Assembly (NCBI RefSeq): GCF_001625695.1
Contig: NZ_AUXY01000056.1
Span: 62,001 to 126,000, forward strand
Direction of reading: 5' to 3'
Source of the DNA: Pseudoalteromonas luteoviolacea H33-S
GTDB taxonomy: Bacteria > Pseudomonadota > Gammaproteobacteria > Enterobacterales > Alteromonadaceae
DNA length: 64,000 nucleotides
Shown here: piece after piece, positions 27,247 through 35,750 of the stretch
Layout of the letters: each line of letters starts with the position of its first letter
How positions within the stretch are numbered: the stretch's first letter is position 1
Translations under genes and position numbers: made by a program
Notes under the pieces: generated by a model
Told to the model about the DNA's origin: nothing
The model's database searches: none
The model's input: the letters and a program-made list of their open reading frames with translations, nothing else

Positions 27247-28125
27247 ATGCTATTAAATGACCTCTACCTTTTCTCTATCATTGTCGATTGTGGCAGCTTA
27301 AGCCGTGCAGCCAAACAATTAAATACCACTGTCGCGACTGTTTCCCGCAGGCTTTGCGCACTCGAAGCGCACATCGGACAGTCACTGCTAAACAGACATG
27401 CACGGGGCATACATGTCACGCAGGCAGGAGAGCAGTTATATCGGCAATATGCAGTGGATTTACAGACGATTCAAACTCAGCTTACAGAGTTCAAATCACA
27501 ATCTCAGTTGATCAGCGGGCGACTAAAAGTTTTGGCTCCGAGTAACTTGGCCACAACTGCGCTGGCAGATTTTTGGCCAGAGTTTATGCGCACTTATCCT
27601 GATCTACAACTCGATATCCAGACCAGTAATCATATCCAAGATATTGCAGAGCAAGGCGCTGATTGCGCAATTCGCGTTGGTCATTTACCAAGCTCTAGCT
27701 TAGTGCAAAAACGCCTTGGTACCATAGAGAGTAAACTGGTTGCTGCACCTGAATACCCAGATATCACCTGTGTGACTGAATTATCTGAACATACTTTTGC
27801 CATTTCGCAGCAGGTCAATAACCTTACCCTCTCTCATCCGAAGCAAGGGGACTATAAGGTAACCATCACACCAACACATTTTTGCAACGACATAGCACTG
27901 CTTAAAGTCATGGTAAAAAGTGGCCGATGCATCGCATTGCTACCATTGAGTGAAGCATCAAGTTGTTTGCAAAGTGGCGCACTCAAAACAGTCCTGCCAC
28001 AATGGTCTGGTGTTGAACGTCCGGTATATTTGGTGACAACTTCCCGCAAATACCCGCCACCGAAAGTAAAAGCGTTTGCAGACATGCTCAAACAGTTTAT
28101 GGTGCAACAGCCTTGGGCCAGTTAA
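27247..28125 (+). CDS. LysR-family transcriptional regulator
   Basis: 292 residues. The N-terminal HTH (SLSRAAKQLNTTVATVSRRL, then LLNRHARGIHVTQAG) is followed by an effector domain with the CrgA/YafC-type opening LSGRLKVLAPSNL-like pattern (ISGRLKVLAPSNLATTALAD). It is divergent from the ABM gene, its likely target. Its last bases overlap the tail of oxyR, which is convergent. Confidence 0.92.
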   Translation: MLLNDLYLFSIIVDCGSLSRAAKQLNTTVATVSRRLCALEAHIGQSLLNRHARGIHVTQAGEQLYRQYAVDLQTIQTQLTEFKSQSQLISGRLKVLAPSNLATTALADFWPEFMRTYPDLQLDIQTSNHIQDIAEQGADCAIRVGHLPSSSLVQKRLGTIESKLVAAPEYPDITCVTELSEHTFAISQQVNNLTLSHPKQGDYKVTITPTHFCNDIALLKVMVKSGRCIALLPLSEASSCLQSGALKTVLPQWSGVERPVYLVTTSRKYPPPKVKAFADMLKQFMVQQPWAS

Positions 28126-29042
28126 ATACTGCAATAACTCATTGCGCAATGTTTATCGAGCGCCTGCTCAAACAACTTTTGCAATAGGGTAATATCATTC
28201 GTGCGCACGTAATTAGGCCGAACAACCAGTGCGATAGTGCGGTGCGGACCCGGCTCATTGAGGTGTAACGCCACCAGCTCAGACTCGCCTTTTATCAGTT
28301 GATCAAGTGCCATTTGCGGCACTAAGGTGGTACCCATTTTTCCAGCAACCATCTGGATCAGCGTGTGTAAGCTTGTACTATCAAAGGTTGTGTCTTTTTG
28401 CTCTTGCGGCAAGTTACATGCACTCAAGGCGTGCTCTTTTAAGCAGTGGCCGTCTTTAAGTAACATCAGTTTGGCAATATCAAATTGGTCGCTGGTGATC
28501 TCTTGCAGTCCCGCCCCGCTTTCATCTTTGTGACTAACCCAGTAAAAATCCTCTTTCCAGAAGTTAAACGCCATCAGCCCATCAATTTGATATGGCAAAG
28601 CTAAAATAGCGGCATCTAATTCGCCTTGGCGCAGCATATCGGTTAAGACATGAGACTGCTCTTCTATGATCTTTAACTTAAAATCAGGGTATTGCTGACG
28701 TACATCCGGCAAAACTTTAGGCAGTAAAAATGGGCCAATGGTCGGGATCACACCTATTTTCATCGGTCTGCAAAGCGGCGACTTATCTACTTGTGAAAGC
28801 ATCATAAACTCATCGACTTCCAGCTTAATTTTGCGCGCCTTATCCAGTAAAACCTTGCCTTGCTCAGTCACAAATACATGCTTATTATTGCGCTCAAAAA
28901 TCACCGTCCCCAACTGTTTTTCAAGTTCATGTATCGCCGTACTTAAGGTCGATTGAGACACATGACATGCATCCGCCGCCTTTTTAAAGTGCAGTGTTTT
29001 TTCTACCGCAAGTGCATAGATGATTTGTTTTATAGAGACCAT
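28122..29042 (-). CDS. oxyR: OxyR peroxide-sensing regulator
   Basis: 306 residues, the OxyR length. LysR-type HTH at the N terminus (HFKKAADACHVSQSTLSTAI). The redox pair that defines OxyR is present: DGHCLKEHALSAC carries the two Cys nine residues apart near residues 200 and 209. On oxidation they form a disulfide and activate antioxidant genes. It is divergent from katG across about 300 bases, so direct control of katG is very likely. Confidence 0.93.
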   Translation of the reverse strand: MVSIKQIIYALAVEKTLHFKKAADACHVSQSTLSTAIHELEKQLGTVIFERNNKHVFVTEQGKVLLDKARKIKLEVDEFMMLSQVDKSPLCRPMKIGVIPTIGPFLLPKVLPDVRQQYPDFKLKIIEEQSHVLTDMLRQGELDAAILALPYQIDGLMAFNFWKEDFYWVSHKDESGAGLQEITSDQFDIAKLMLLKDGHCLKEHALSACNLPQEQKDTTFDSTSLHTLIQMVAGKMGTTLVPQMALDQLIKGESELVALHLNEPGPHRTIALVVRPNYVRTNDITLLQKLFEQALDKHCAMSYCSI

Positions 29043-29224
29043 TCAAACGTTCTTTTTTATTGATTGTTTTTTCTATTTTAATCAATCGTACGGTAAGTGC
29101 ACCCGCACAACTGTTCGTATTTTCGCCACACTTTACTCTGCGTTTAGTTTAACTGTGAATAAAGATAATAAATTCAACGTTATACACTTTTTTTGATGTG
29201 CTTTTTTTATACATTCTAAAAAAC

Positions 29225-29236
29225 TGATAATTATCA
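29225..29236. promoter_or_regulatory. Fur-box-like palindrome upstream of katG
   Basis: TGATAATTATCA is a perfect 12-bp palindrome, extended by TTA, that fits the GATAAT hexamer arrays bound by Fur. It lies about 105 bases before the katG ATG. Another dyad, ATTGATT with AATCAAT around 29059-29086, sits near the oxyR start. No site was matched to the full OxyR consensus. Confidence 0.45.
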
Positions 29237-29339
29237 TTAAATTATTCAATTTTTCATTTAACACCCGCCTACTTAGGCTCTAAAAGGTCACCACTCAGAC
29301 AGCATTGAGCTGATTAAAGTAACCCTATTGGAGTAAATT

Positions 29340-31553
29340 ATGCGTACTCAACTGATGACGTTAGCCTCGGGCATCGCACTGGCACTGTCTAGTGCAGCGA
29401 TTGCAGCGCCCAGTGCAACTCAAATTAAAACCAACCAGTTCTGGTGGCCAGAGCAATTGGATCTCAGCCCGCTTAGGCAACATGACATAAACTCAAACCC
29501 CTATGGTAAAGAGTTTGACTACAGAGCCGAGTTTGTAAAACTCGATTTAGCACAAGTTAAAGCCGACATTGAAAAGACCCTCACTGACTCTCAAGACTGG
29601 TGGCCGGCAGATTGGGGACACTACGGGCCTCTGATGATCCGCATGGCATGGCACAGCGCAGGTGTCTACCGCGTGCACGACGGTAGAGGCGGTGCTGCTG
29701 GCGGTCAACAGCGCTTCAACCCGCTCAACAGTTGGCCTGATAATGCCAATTTAGATAAAGCCAGACGCTTATTGTGGCCTGTTAAGCAAAAATACGGCAA
29801 GCAGCTATCTTGGGCTGACTTGATGGTATTGGCTGGCAATGTGTCATTAGAGTCTATGGGCTTTAAAACCTTCGGTTTTGCTGGTGGTAGAAGCGATGAC
29901 TGGGAACCTGATCTCGTCTATTGGGGTCCAGAAACCACATTTTTAGCCGACAAACGACGTGATAAAAAAGGCAAACTCAAAGGCCCATTGGCGGCGGTTG
30001 AAATGGGCCTTATCTATGTCAATCCAGAAGGTCCACATGGCAAGCCAGATCCCTTATTGGCAGCCGACGACATTCGCCTTTCGTTTGGTCGTATGGCTAT
30101 GAATGACGAAGAAATCGTTGCGCTCATCGCAGGTGGCCACACCTTCGGAAAAGCCCATGGTGCGAAAAAACCTAGCAACTGTGTTGGTAAGGAACCTGCT
30201 GCTGCGCCAACTGAACAGCAGGGCTTTGGTTGGAAAAACAAATGCGGCACTGGCAAAGGCGCAGATTCCAGTACCAGTGGCTTAGAAGGTGCGTGGACAG
30301 TCACACCAACTCGCTGGTCAACAAACTACCTAGACAATCTAATGAATTTTAATTGGGTGCAAACCAAAAGCCCAGCTGGCGCAATACAATGGATCCCAGA
30401 TAATCCAGCTGCCGCCAATTTAGTACCTGACGCACATATCAAAGGGAAACGCAGTGCCCCGATTATGTTTACCACTGATCTTGCCCTCAAAGAAGACCCT
30501 GCGTTTCGTAAAATTGTAGAGCGGTTCCGTGCAGATCCTAAAGAGTACGAACTGGCATTTGCCAAGGCTTGGTTTAAGCTCACGCACAGAGATATGGGTC
30601 CAAGAGCACGCTACCTTGGCAATGAAATACCAAGCGAAGTACTGACATGGCAAGATCCCATTCCTGAACATAACGGTAAAAAAATCACGCAAAGTGACAT
30701 CAAGACACTCCAAATTGCAATCAAGCGCACAGGTCTCAGTAACGCTGATTTAATTGAAACTGCATGGGCAGCCGCATCAAGTCACCGTGTCACAGATATG
30801 CGTGGCGGCGCGAATGGCGCGCGGATCCGACTCGCTCCACAAAATAACTGGACGGTCAATAATCCACGCCAGCTCAAACAAGTGCTCGCACAGCTTGAGC
30901 AAGTTAAAGCGCAATTTAACCAACGCTCAAAACGCCAAGTATCTCTGGCCGATGTCATTGTACTTGCTGGTAAAACGGGTATTGAAGGCGCTCTTAGAAA
31001 TGCCGATATGCCAAAAACAGTGCCATTTAGCCCAGGGCGCACCGATGCCTCTCAGGCACAAACCGACGTTAAATCATTCAGCTTTTTAGAGCCTAAAGCC
31101 GACGCGTTTAGAAACTATTACCATGACTCTGCATTTATGTCGCCAACAAAAATGTTGGTAGATAAGGCAAACATGCTTGGGCTATCGGTTCCTGAGATGA
31201 CAGTGCTACTGGGCGGTATGCGTGTGCTGGAAACAAATACGGATAACTCAAACATTGGCGTACTGACGCATACGCCAGGTAGCTTAGATAATGCCTTTTT
31301 TGTCAACTTGCTCGATATGCGCACGCAGTGGAAAAAGTCAGACACACAGCCGGGTATGTACTTGGGTTATGACCGAAAAACAGGAAAACAGCAGTGGCAA
31401 GCAAGCGCGGTTGACCTGATTTTTGGCTCAAATTCAGAGCTCAGAGCCATAGCAGAAGTGTATGCATCCAATGATGCTAAGCAAAAGTTTGCCGATGACT
31501 TTATTAAAGTCTGGGTCAAAGTGATGCGCTTAGACCGCTTTGACTTGATGTAA
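29340..31553 (+). CDS. katG: Catalase-peroxidase KatG with signal peptide (periplasmic type)
   Basis: 737 residues. The N terminus is a Sec signal ([19 protein letters not shown]), which most KatG proteins lack, so this copy is probably periplasmic. The distal haem site RMAWHSAG (Arg, Trp, His, near residue 101-106) and the proximal [12 protein letters not shown] (near 267) are intact. The Tyr of the Trp-Tyr-Met adduct is in IYVNPEGP. The second, inactive peroxidase-like half follows ([21 protein letters not shown]). It degrades hydrogen peroxide and is paired with the divergent oxyR. Confidence 0.95.
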   Translation: MRTQLMTLASGIALALSSAAIAAPSATQIKTNQFWWPEQLDLSPLRQHDINSNPYGKEFDYRAEFVKLDLAQVKADIEKTLTDSQDWWPADWGHYGPLMIRMAWHSAGVYRVHDGRGGAAGGQQRFNPLNSWPDNANLDKARRLLWPVKQKYGKQLSWADLMVLAGNVSLESMGFKTFGFAGGRSDDWEPDLVYWGPETTFLADKRRDKKGKLKGPLAAVEMGLIYVNPEGPHGKPDPLLAADDIRLSFGRMAMNDEEIVALIAGGHTFGKAHGAKKPSNCVGKEPAAAPTEQQGFGWKNKCGTGKGADSSTSGLEGAWTVTPTRWSTNYLDNLMNFNWVQTKSPAGAIQWIPDNPAAANLVPDAHIKGKRSAPIMFTTDLALKEDPAFRKIVERFRADPKEYELAFAKAWFKLTHRDMGPRARYLGNEIPSEVLTWQDPIPEHNGKKITQSDIKTLQIAIKRTGLSNADLIETAWAAASSHRVTDMRGGANGARIRLAPQNNWTVNNPRQLKQVLAQLEQVKAQFNQRSKRQVSLADVIVLAGKTGIEGALRNADMPKTVPFSPGRTDASQAQTDVKSFSFLEPKADAFRNYYHDSAFMSPTKMLVDKANMLGLSVPEMTVLLGGMRVLETNTDNSNIGVLTHTPGSLDNAFFVNLLDMRTQWKKSDTQPGMYLGYDRKTGKQQWQASAVDLIFGSNSELRAIAEVYASNDAKQKFADDFIKVWVKVMRLDRFDLM

Positions 31554-31559
31554 AACACA

Positions 31560-31582
31560 AAAGCCACGCTTAGTCGTGGCTT
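31560..31582. terminator. Terminator-like hairpin after katG
   Basis: AAAGCCACG / CGTGGCTTT stem with a 5-6 base loop, six bases after the katG stop. It serves both convergent genes. Confidence 0.75.
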
Positions 31583-31616
31583 TCTCTCATTCGAATGTCA
31601 TCACCCTCTGGGCGCT

Positions 31617-32120
31617 TTAACCAACAATTAAACGATTATTAGTATCTCGGCTTGTTAAAATCTGCGCCGCATCAAAATTAGTCGCACGCTTGGCCATACG
31701 ATCGTATAAAAGTACATTTACGGTGGCAGCCAAATTCATGCATCCAGTTGTCGGCACGTATACAACCGCATCAGCAGCATCGACAATATCTTGTGGCAAA
31801 CTGCCATCCTCAGGACCAAACACATACAGCGCGTTCTCAGGATGAGCAAAATGCGGTAATGGCGTCGCGCCTTCTACCAGTTCAACGCACACCAAAGCGC
31901 GCCCTGATACTTTTAAGCTCACTAGGTCATCGACTTGTTGAATTGGGATATTCTCAGCTACATTTTTTGTGTCTGTATGATATTTTGCAGCTTTTGCGTA
32001 GCGGTTACCATTAAAATACACCGCCTGTGCGCCATAGCACCCAGCAGCACGTAACACACCACCAACATTGGTTGGCGACTTAGGGTTCACCAAGCCTATC
32101 GCTGCAAATGTTTCACTCAT
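31617..32120 (-). CDS. SpoU/TrmH-family RNA methyltransferase
   Basis: 167 residues from ATG 32120; an extension to 32237 is in frame but lacks family similarity. The three SPOUT motifs are visible: NPKSPTNVGGVLRAAGCYGA, YVFGPEDGSLPQ and CMNLAATVNVLLYDRM. This knotted fold binds SAM and 2'-O-methylates RNA ribose. The length is close to TrmL (tRNA wobble), but the exact target cannot be decided from sequence. The 387 bases between it and the first peptide gene show no other gene. Confidence 0.88.
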   Translation of the reverse strand: MSETFAAIGLVNPKSPTNVGGVLRAAGCYGAQAVYFNGNRYAKAAKYHTDTKNVAENIPIQQVDDLVSLKVSGRALVCVELVEGATPLPHFAHPENALYVFGPEDGSLPQDIVDAADAVVYVPTTGCMNLAATVNVLLYDRMAKRATNFDAAQILTSRDTNNRLIVG

Positions 32121-32507
32121 ACTATTCACTCTTAATGTATAGGCAGTACAACTACCAAAAAATTCGACGGGCGATTGTACCATGTGCGAAATTTTGTGCC
32201 AGTCAGATGAAAAACACCAATTCACATAAGTTGGCAATAATTTGTAACATTTACGATTCCATCGACTCTCGCCAACACGTCTAAAAACTTATTGGTTTTT
32301 CAACGAGAAACAAAGCATATAAAACAAATAATTAAACCATGCCATAAAAACATCAGTTAACCCTCATAAAACATCAACTAAGGCCAACCATCACAACGTT
32401 GTTCATCGACAAATATGAATGTAACAGTTCATGTATTTGCATTGAATTTGCATTCGAGATTGACTAATTTTGAAAAGGTACAATTCAGTACAGTTAAGGA
32501 GATAACA

Positions 32508-32675
32508 ATGAAATTAACAATCAAAAAAAATAAAATTAAGAACCTTTCTAGCAAGCCTGCTTTAGGACTAGAAGCAACGCCGCACGTTGCTGGTGGTATG
32601 AATCAAGTAGAGACGCGTGAACCATGTCGCTCAATCTGGGCATGCACTCACCCACAGGCGTGTTTCCCAGATTAA
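32508..32675 (+). CDS. Double-glycine leader peptide 1 (RiPP or bacteriocin precursor-like)
   Basis: 55 residues from ATG 32508 with a strong AAGGAG site; a longer in-frame start at 32415 is not supported. The leader is 30 residues, basic at its start (MKLTIKKNKIKNL), and ends TPHVAGG, a double-glycine cleavage site of C39-peptidase ABC exporters. The 25-residue core contains VETREPCRS, then WAC and QAC: Cys at core positions 10, 16 and 22. The same spacing occurs in the second peptide. No modifying enzyme or exporter is nearby. Confidence 0.8.
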   Translation: MKLTIKKNKIKNLSSKPALGLEATPHVAGGMNQVETREPCRSIWACTHPQACFPD

Positions 32676-32684
32676 TCAGAATGC

Positions 32685-32708
32685 CTGAATTTGCGGCCAC
32701 AAATTCAG
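32685..32708. promoter_or_regulatory. Perfect 9-bp inverted repeat after peptide 1
   Basis: CTGAATTTG, loop CGGCCA, CAAATTCAG. It is ten bases beyond the stop codon and immediately before a second hairpin. Possibly an mRNA-stabilising structure. Confidence 0.5.
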
Positions 32709-32715
32709 TACTATT

Positions 32716-32740
32716 GGCGACCTTTGAGCTCAGGGTCGCC
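32716..32740 (+). terminator. GC-rich hairpin after peptide 1
   Basis: GGCGACC / GGTCGCC stem with an 11-base loop, followed by TCAATTCATT rather than a T-run. Terminator or transcript-end structure; read-through to peptide 2 is possible. Confidence 0.5.
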
Positions 32741-32937
32741 TCAATTCATTAAACGCCTCACTCAACAAGCGTGATGGCTGTTTGCATCAAAGATAATGTT
32801 AAGGAAAATACAAAATTCAACAGACAATCCAAAGGTAATCAAAAGCTAACCTAAAGTTTTTCCTTGTCAGTATTTGCTAGGTTAAGAGTTGCCAAAAAAG
32901 GTGAACCTTACATCCAGTTAAATAAAGGAAATTAATC

Positions 32938-33102
32938 ATGAAGCTGAAAATGAAGAAAAGTAAAATTAAAAACCTTATTCATACACAAATCGTCGATAGC
33001 AACTTAACACCCAATGTTGCTGGTGGCATGCCCGTCATAGAGACTCGCTCTGCTTGCAAGTCTAACTTTGCATGTACCGGAGGCTCTGCCTGCTTGAGTT
33101 AA
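32938..33102 (+). CDS. Double-glycine leader peptide 2 (paralogue of peptide 1)
   Basis: 54 residues, with AAAGGA before the ATG. The leader is 30 residues (MKLKMKKSKIKNL to TPNVAGG) and matches peptide 1 at MKL, KK, KIKNL and TP-VAGG. The 24-residue core has IETRSACKS, FAC and SAC, with Cys again at core positions 10, 16 and 22. Shared pattern: ETR-x2-C-[RK]-S-x-[WF]-A-C-T-x3-A-C. Conservation of spacing with variation between Cys suggests real peptides, modified or disulfide-bonded after export. A proper terminator follows. Confidence 0.82.
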   Translation: MKLKMKKSKIKNLIHTQIVDSNLTPNVAGGMPVIETRSACKSNFACTGGSACLS

Positions 33103-33137
33103 ATAAGCCTTATCTTTATCCTTGTTTTTTGACCCAC

Positions 33138-33161
33138 AAACGGCTTTACAGGCCGTTTTTT
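33138..33161 (+). terminator. Rho-independent terminator after peptide 2
   Basis: AAACGGC / GCCGTTT stem with 7-base loop and a TTTTTT tail. Confidence 0.88.
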
Positions 33162-33250
33162 CATGCGTTTCCAGCTGTTGTTGAACTTTGAATGTTCTCA
33201 TCGAACAAGGAGCAATAAAACCCATTTAGCAGTGATAAGTGTGAGATCTA

Positions 33251-33757
33251 TTATCGCTTGAGTACATAAACATGTTCGTCGAATCTCATTCCTTGATGCA
33301 AAGCTGTATTTTGCGTTATCTGGTTTAAGCCAAACCCCGCTTTTTCCATCACTCTGATTGACGCTATGTTGGGCGCCGAAACGGGATTGAATAATGATGT
33401 TACCTGAGTTTGCTTAAACACTTTATCAATGAAAAGCGCCACAGCCTGAGTGCCGATGCCATTTCCCCAAAACCCCTTAGCGAGCCAATATCCCAGCTCA
33501 GCACACTGCTCTGGTGCAGCTTTATCGGGTAAATAAGCCCCAATCACACCACAAAATTGACCGTGTGATTCAATCGCATAATTCAGTGCATTTTGACGAC
33601 ATCCAATATCCAACCACCATTTTGCATCTTGCAAAGTGTAAGGCGCGGGCAGTCTATCAGACAAATATCGAGTCACCTCTGCATCATTTAAATAGTTAAC
33701 TAAATACACATCGTCTGATGGCTTAAGTGTTCTCAATGTTACATCTTGATTCATCAT
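33251..33757 (-). CDS. GNAT-family N-acetyltransferase
   Basis: 168 residues from ATG 33757; a GTG at 33769 is in the same frame but sits inside a GGGGC/GCCCC hairpin (33763-33780). RimJ/RimL-like acetyltransferase: LRTLKPSDDVYLVNYLNDAE at the start, AELGYWLAKGFWGNGIGTQA as the acetyl-CoA loop, and NIASIRVMEKAGF. It probably acetylates a protein N terminus or a small amine. It is the last gene of a minus-strand group with a methyltransferase-like gene, a Crp-type gene and another GNAT gene. Confidence 0.87.
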   Translation of the reverse strand: MMNQDVTLRTLKPSDDVYLVNYLNDAEVTRYLSDRLPAPYTLQDAKWWLDIGCRQNALNYAIESHGQFCGVIGAYLPDKAAPEQCAELGYWLAKGFWGNGIGTQAVALFIDKVFKQTQVTSLFNPVSAPNIASIRVMEKAGFGLNQITQNTALHQGMRFDEHVYVLKR

Positions 33758-33798
33758 ATTTAGGGGCACTACTTAGCCCCCTTTCCTCTATTTATTCA

Positions 33799-34245
33799 TT
33801 ATATCCAGCGTCTCACTTGGCAACAGTATTGCGCATACTCTGAACCAAACTTCTGTCGCATTGCCCGTTCTTCAAAACGGATATACCAACGATCAGTAAT
33901 GACAATAAATCCTAGCCAGCATACTAAACTGACAATTCCAGCTCCAAATAATAACGCAGCCCCGAGCAAAGAGACCGCAAAACCCAAATACATAGGGTTG
34001 CGGGAGAATTTAAACGCGCCGTGAGTAATTAGCTTCCCCGGTTCCGAAAAAGTCATCACATTGGTACCAAGATGGACAAAGAGTTTTTTAGCACCCGCAG
34101 CCAGTAGCAATCCAGCTATCAAAAAGGGCAAACCCACCAAGTTATAGGGATAAACTATAAGATGGTTCACATCTAAGGACCAACACAATAAAGCCATGCT
34201 GATCAAGGTGATAAGATATAAAAATGGTGGCAAGAGTTTTTGCAT
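33799..34245 (-). CDS. Isoprenylcysteine/phospholipid methyltransferase-like membrane protein
   Basis: 148 residues with four membrane segments. The C-terminal half matches the ICMT/PEMT family: HGAFKFSRNPMYLGF, then RWYIRFEERAMRQKFG, then YAQYCCQVRRWI. Such proteins use SAM at the membrane, but the substrate of bacterial members of this size is generally unknown. Located between a Crp-type regulator and a GNAT gene on the same strand. Confidence 0.85.
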   Translation of the reverse strand: MQKLLPPFLYLITLISMALLCWSLDVNHLIVYPYNLVGLPFLIAGLLLAAGAKKLFVHLGTNVMTFSEPGKLITHGAFKFSRNPMYLGFAVSLLGAALLFGAGIVSLVCWLGFIVITDRWYIRFEERAMRQKFGSEYAQYCCQVRRWI

Positions 34246-34303
34246 TTATTCGCTCCTCAAATAAAAAATGACTTTACTGAGTGCGTGATATCTTTACCTT
34301 AAC

Positions 34304-34906
34304 TTATGTTAAGCCCATTTTTTTGCGTATACGAGATAAGCTCACATCGGTGATACCCAAGTACATAGCGATTTGATTCAGCGCGATTAACTCACTGTCT
34401 TTACCAAACTCATCTAGAAATTGCTCATATCTTTGCTGTGCATCAAGCAGTAACAAGCTGGCCTCTCGCCTTTCTTTTTTCAATGCTAATCGTTCATACA
34501 GCCTTCGAACAAAAGTACTCCACTGGCTGTTTTGCTCAGCAAATCTAATCAAATCCTGATAAGAAATTGAGGCTATTTCACACTCACTTAATGCTTGAGC
34601 AGAAAAAGGACTCGGAGAGTGCGCTATCAATGAACCAATACTGGTAAAAGCACCACCGGGTTTAACCAACGACTTATTAAACTCTTTGCCATCAATATCG
34701 ATATAGTAATAACGTCCAAAGCCAAAGAGTAAAAAGTGCACGTCTTTAACAATGTCCTGACTTACAAAAATATGTGATTTTGGCTGGTAAGTTTTAAACT
34801 CAAATACATCAATGCAAGCTGTGACTTCTCTTTCATCAAAAGGGGCTACCCCCCTTAGAAAATGTAATAAACGCGCTTTATTTTCAAAACTATCTTTATT
34901 ACTCAT
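34304..34906 (-). CDS. Crp/Fnr-family cyclic-nucleotide-binding-domain regulator
   Basis: 200 residues. The N-terminal cNMP-binding beta-roll (KSHIFVSQDIVKDVHFLLFG, KPGGAFTSIGSL) is followed by a C-terminal HTH (ALNQIAMYLGITDVSLSRIR). It lacks the Cys set of Fnr. The start overlaps the end of the upstream GNAT gene by 4 bases (ATGA), so the two are translationally coupled. It probably controls its own group. Ligand unknown. Confidence 0.88.
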   Translation of the reverse strand: MSNKDSFENKARLLHFLRGVAPFDEREVTACIDVFEFKTYQPKSHIFVSQDIVKDVHFLLFGFGRYYYIDIDGKEFNKSLVKPGGAFTSIGSLIAHSPSPFSAQALSECEIASISYQDLIRFAEQNSQWSTFVRRLYERLALKKERREASLLLLDAQQRYEQFLDEFGKDSELIALNQIAMYLGITDVSLSRIRKKMGLT

Positions 34907-35373
34907 GAAGCACTTCGTTTAATAAAATCAGTGTTATGTTTTACAAATAGCAATGTCGTCTGGTCATAAATCTCATTACACCAATGATGCTTACTGAGCA
35001 CCAGATCTGGTACTTCAGCCACACTATCTGAGACGGGTTCAAAACCAAACTTTTCATAAAACGCAGCGAGATGTTCAAATGGCAAGCAATATACCTGTCG
35101 ATATTGTGCTGTGTTTTCTACTAAAAAGGTGACTAACTTAGCTGCAATCCCTATTCCTCTAAAATCGGAGCTGACATAGATGCCACCAAGCTCTGCATCA
35201 TAGTCGGTGATTTTTTGAATACGACCTAATCCAACTTTTTGCCCGTCAATTAAGGCTATGGCGACTAGATCCGTTTCGAAGCTTGATAGCTTAAACCCCA
35301 CGCGTTGATACTGCTCATTGACCCAGTGGATCTCTTCATCATTTGCTTTTCTTATCGTTATATTGATGTCCAC
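34903..35373 (-). CDS. GNAT-family N-acetyltransferase
   Basis: 156 residues from a GTG at 35373 preceded by GGAG. The longer frame to 35580 adds 69 residues with no GNAT similarity and is rejected. Domain features: VGLGRIQKITDYDAELGGIY, SSDFRGIGIAAKLVTFL (acetyl-CoA loop) and AAFYEKFGFEPVS. First gene of the minus-strand group with the Crp-type regulator. The 377 bases between it and the chemoreceptor gene show no other gene. Confidence 0.85.
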   Translation of the reverse strand: MDINITIRKANDEEIHWVNEQYQRVGFKLSSFETDLVAIALIDGQKVGLGRIQKITDYDAELGGIYVSSDFRGIGIAAKLVTFLVENTAQYRQVYCLPFEHLAAFYEKFGFEPVSDSVAEVPDLVLSKHHWCNEIYDQTTLLFVKHNTDFIKRSAS

Positions 35374-35750
35374 AGTATGTTTGCTCCTAAAACAAAAACA
35401 TCTCCATGATTGAATAACATACACCTTACTTAAATACCAGTGTTCTGTCGTGACATCTTTACTGTTACTGTGCTTTGGTACTTTTATTATGCTGTCTAAA
35501 ATTAAAAAAGTGCATTTATTTACATATAAAACCTGACCTCTCACAGGGAAGTCAAGCCTACCAAATTTAAACACAACCAATTGTTATTAAATGCTTAATT
35601 CAACTATTCTTAGCTAAGTTGTGACACCACATTTAAGATGTTATTCAACTTCAATTGCTAATAATAAAACGCATTGCGATTTAGCTTCTATACTTGTTCT
35701 CAGGACTTTTTCTATTTCTCGCATCACCTGCGGACTAAGGGAATTTGAAT

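Noticed and set aside
30014..31345. Several open frames on the opposite strand of katG
   Set aside because: Shadows of a strongly coding, conserved gene.
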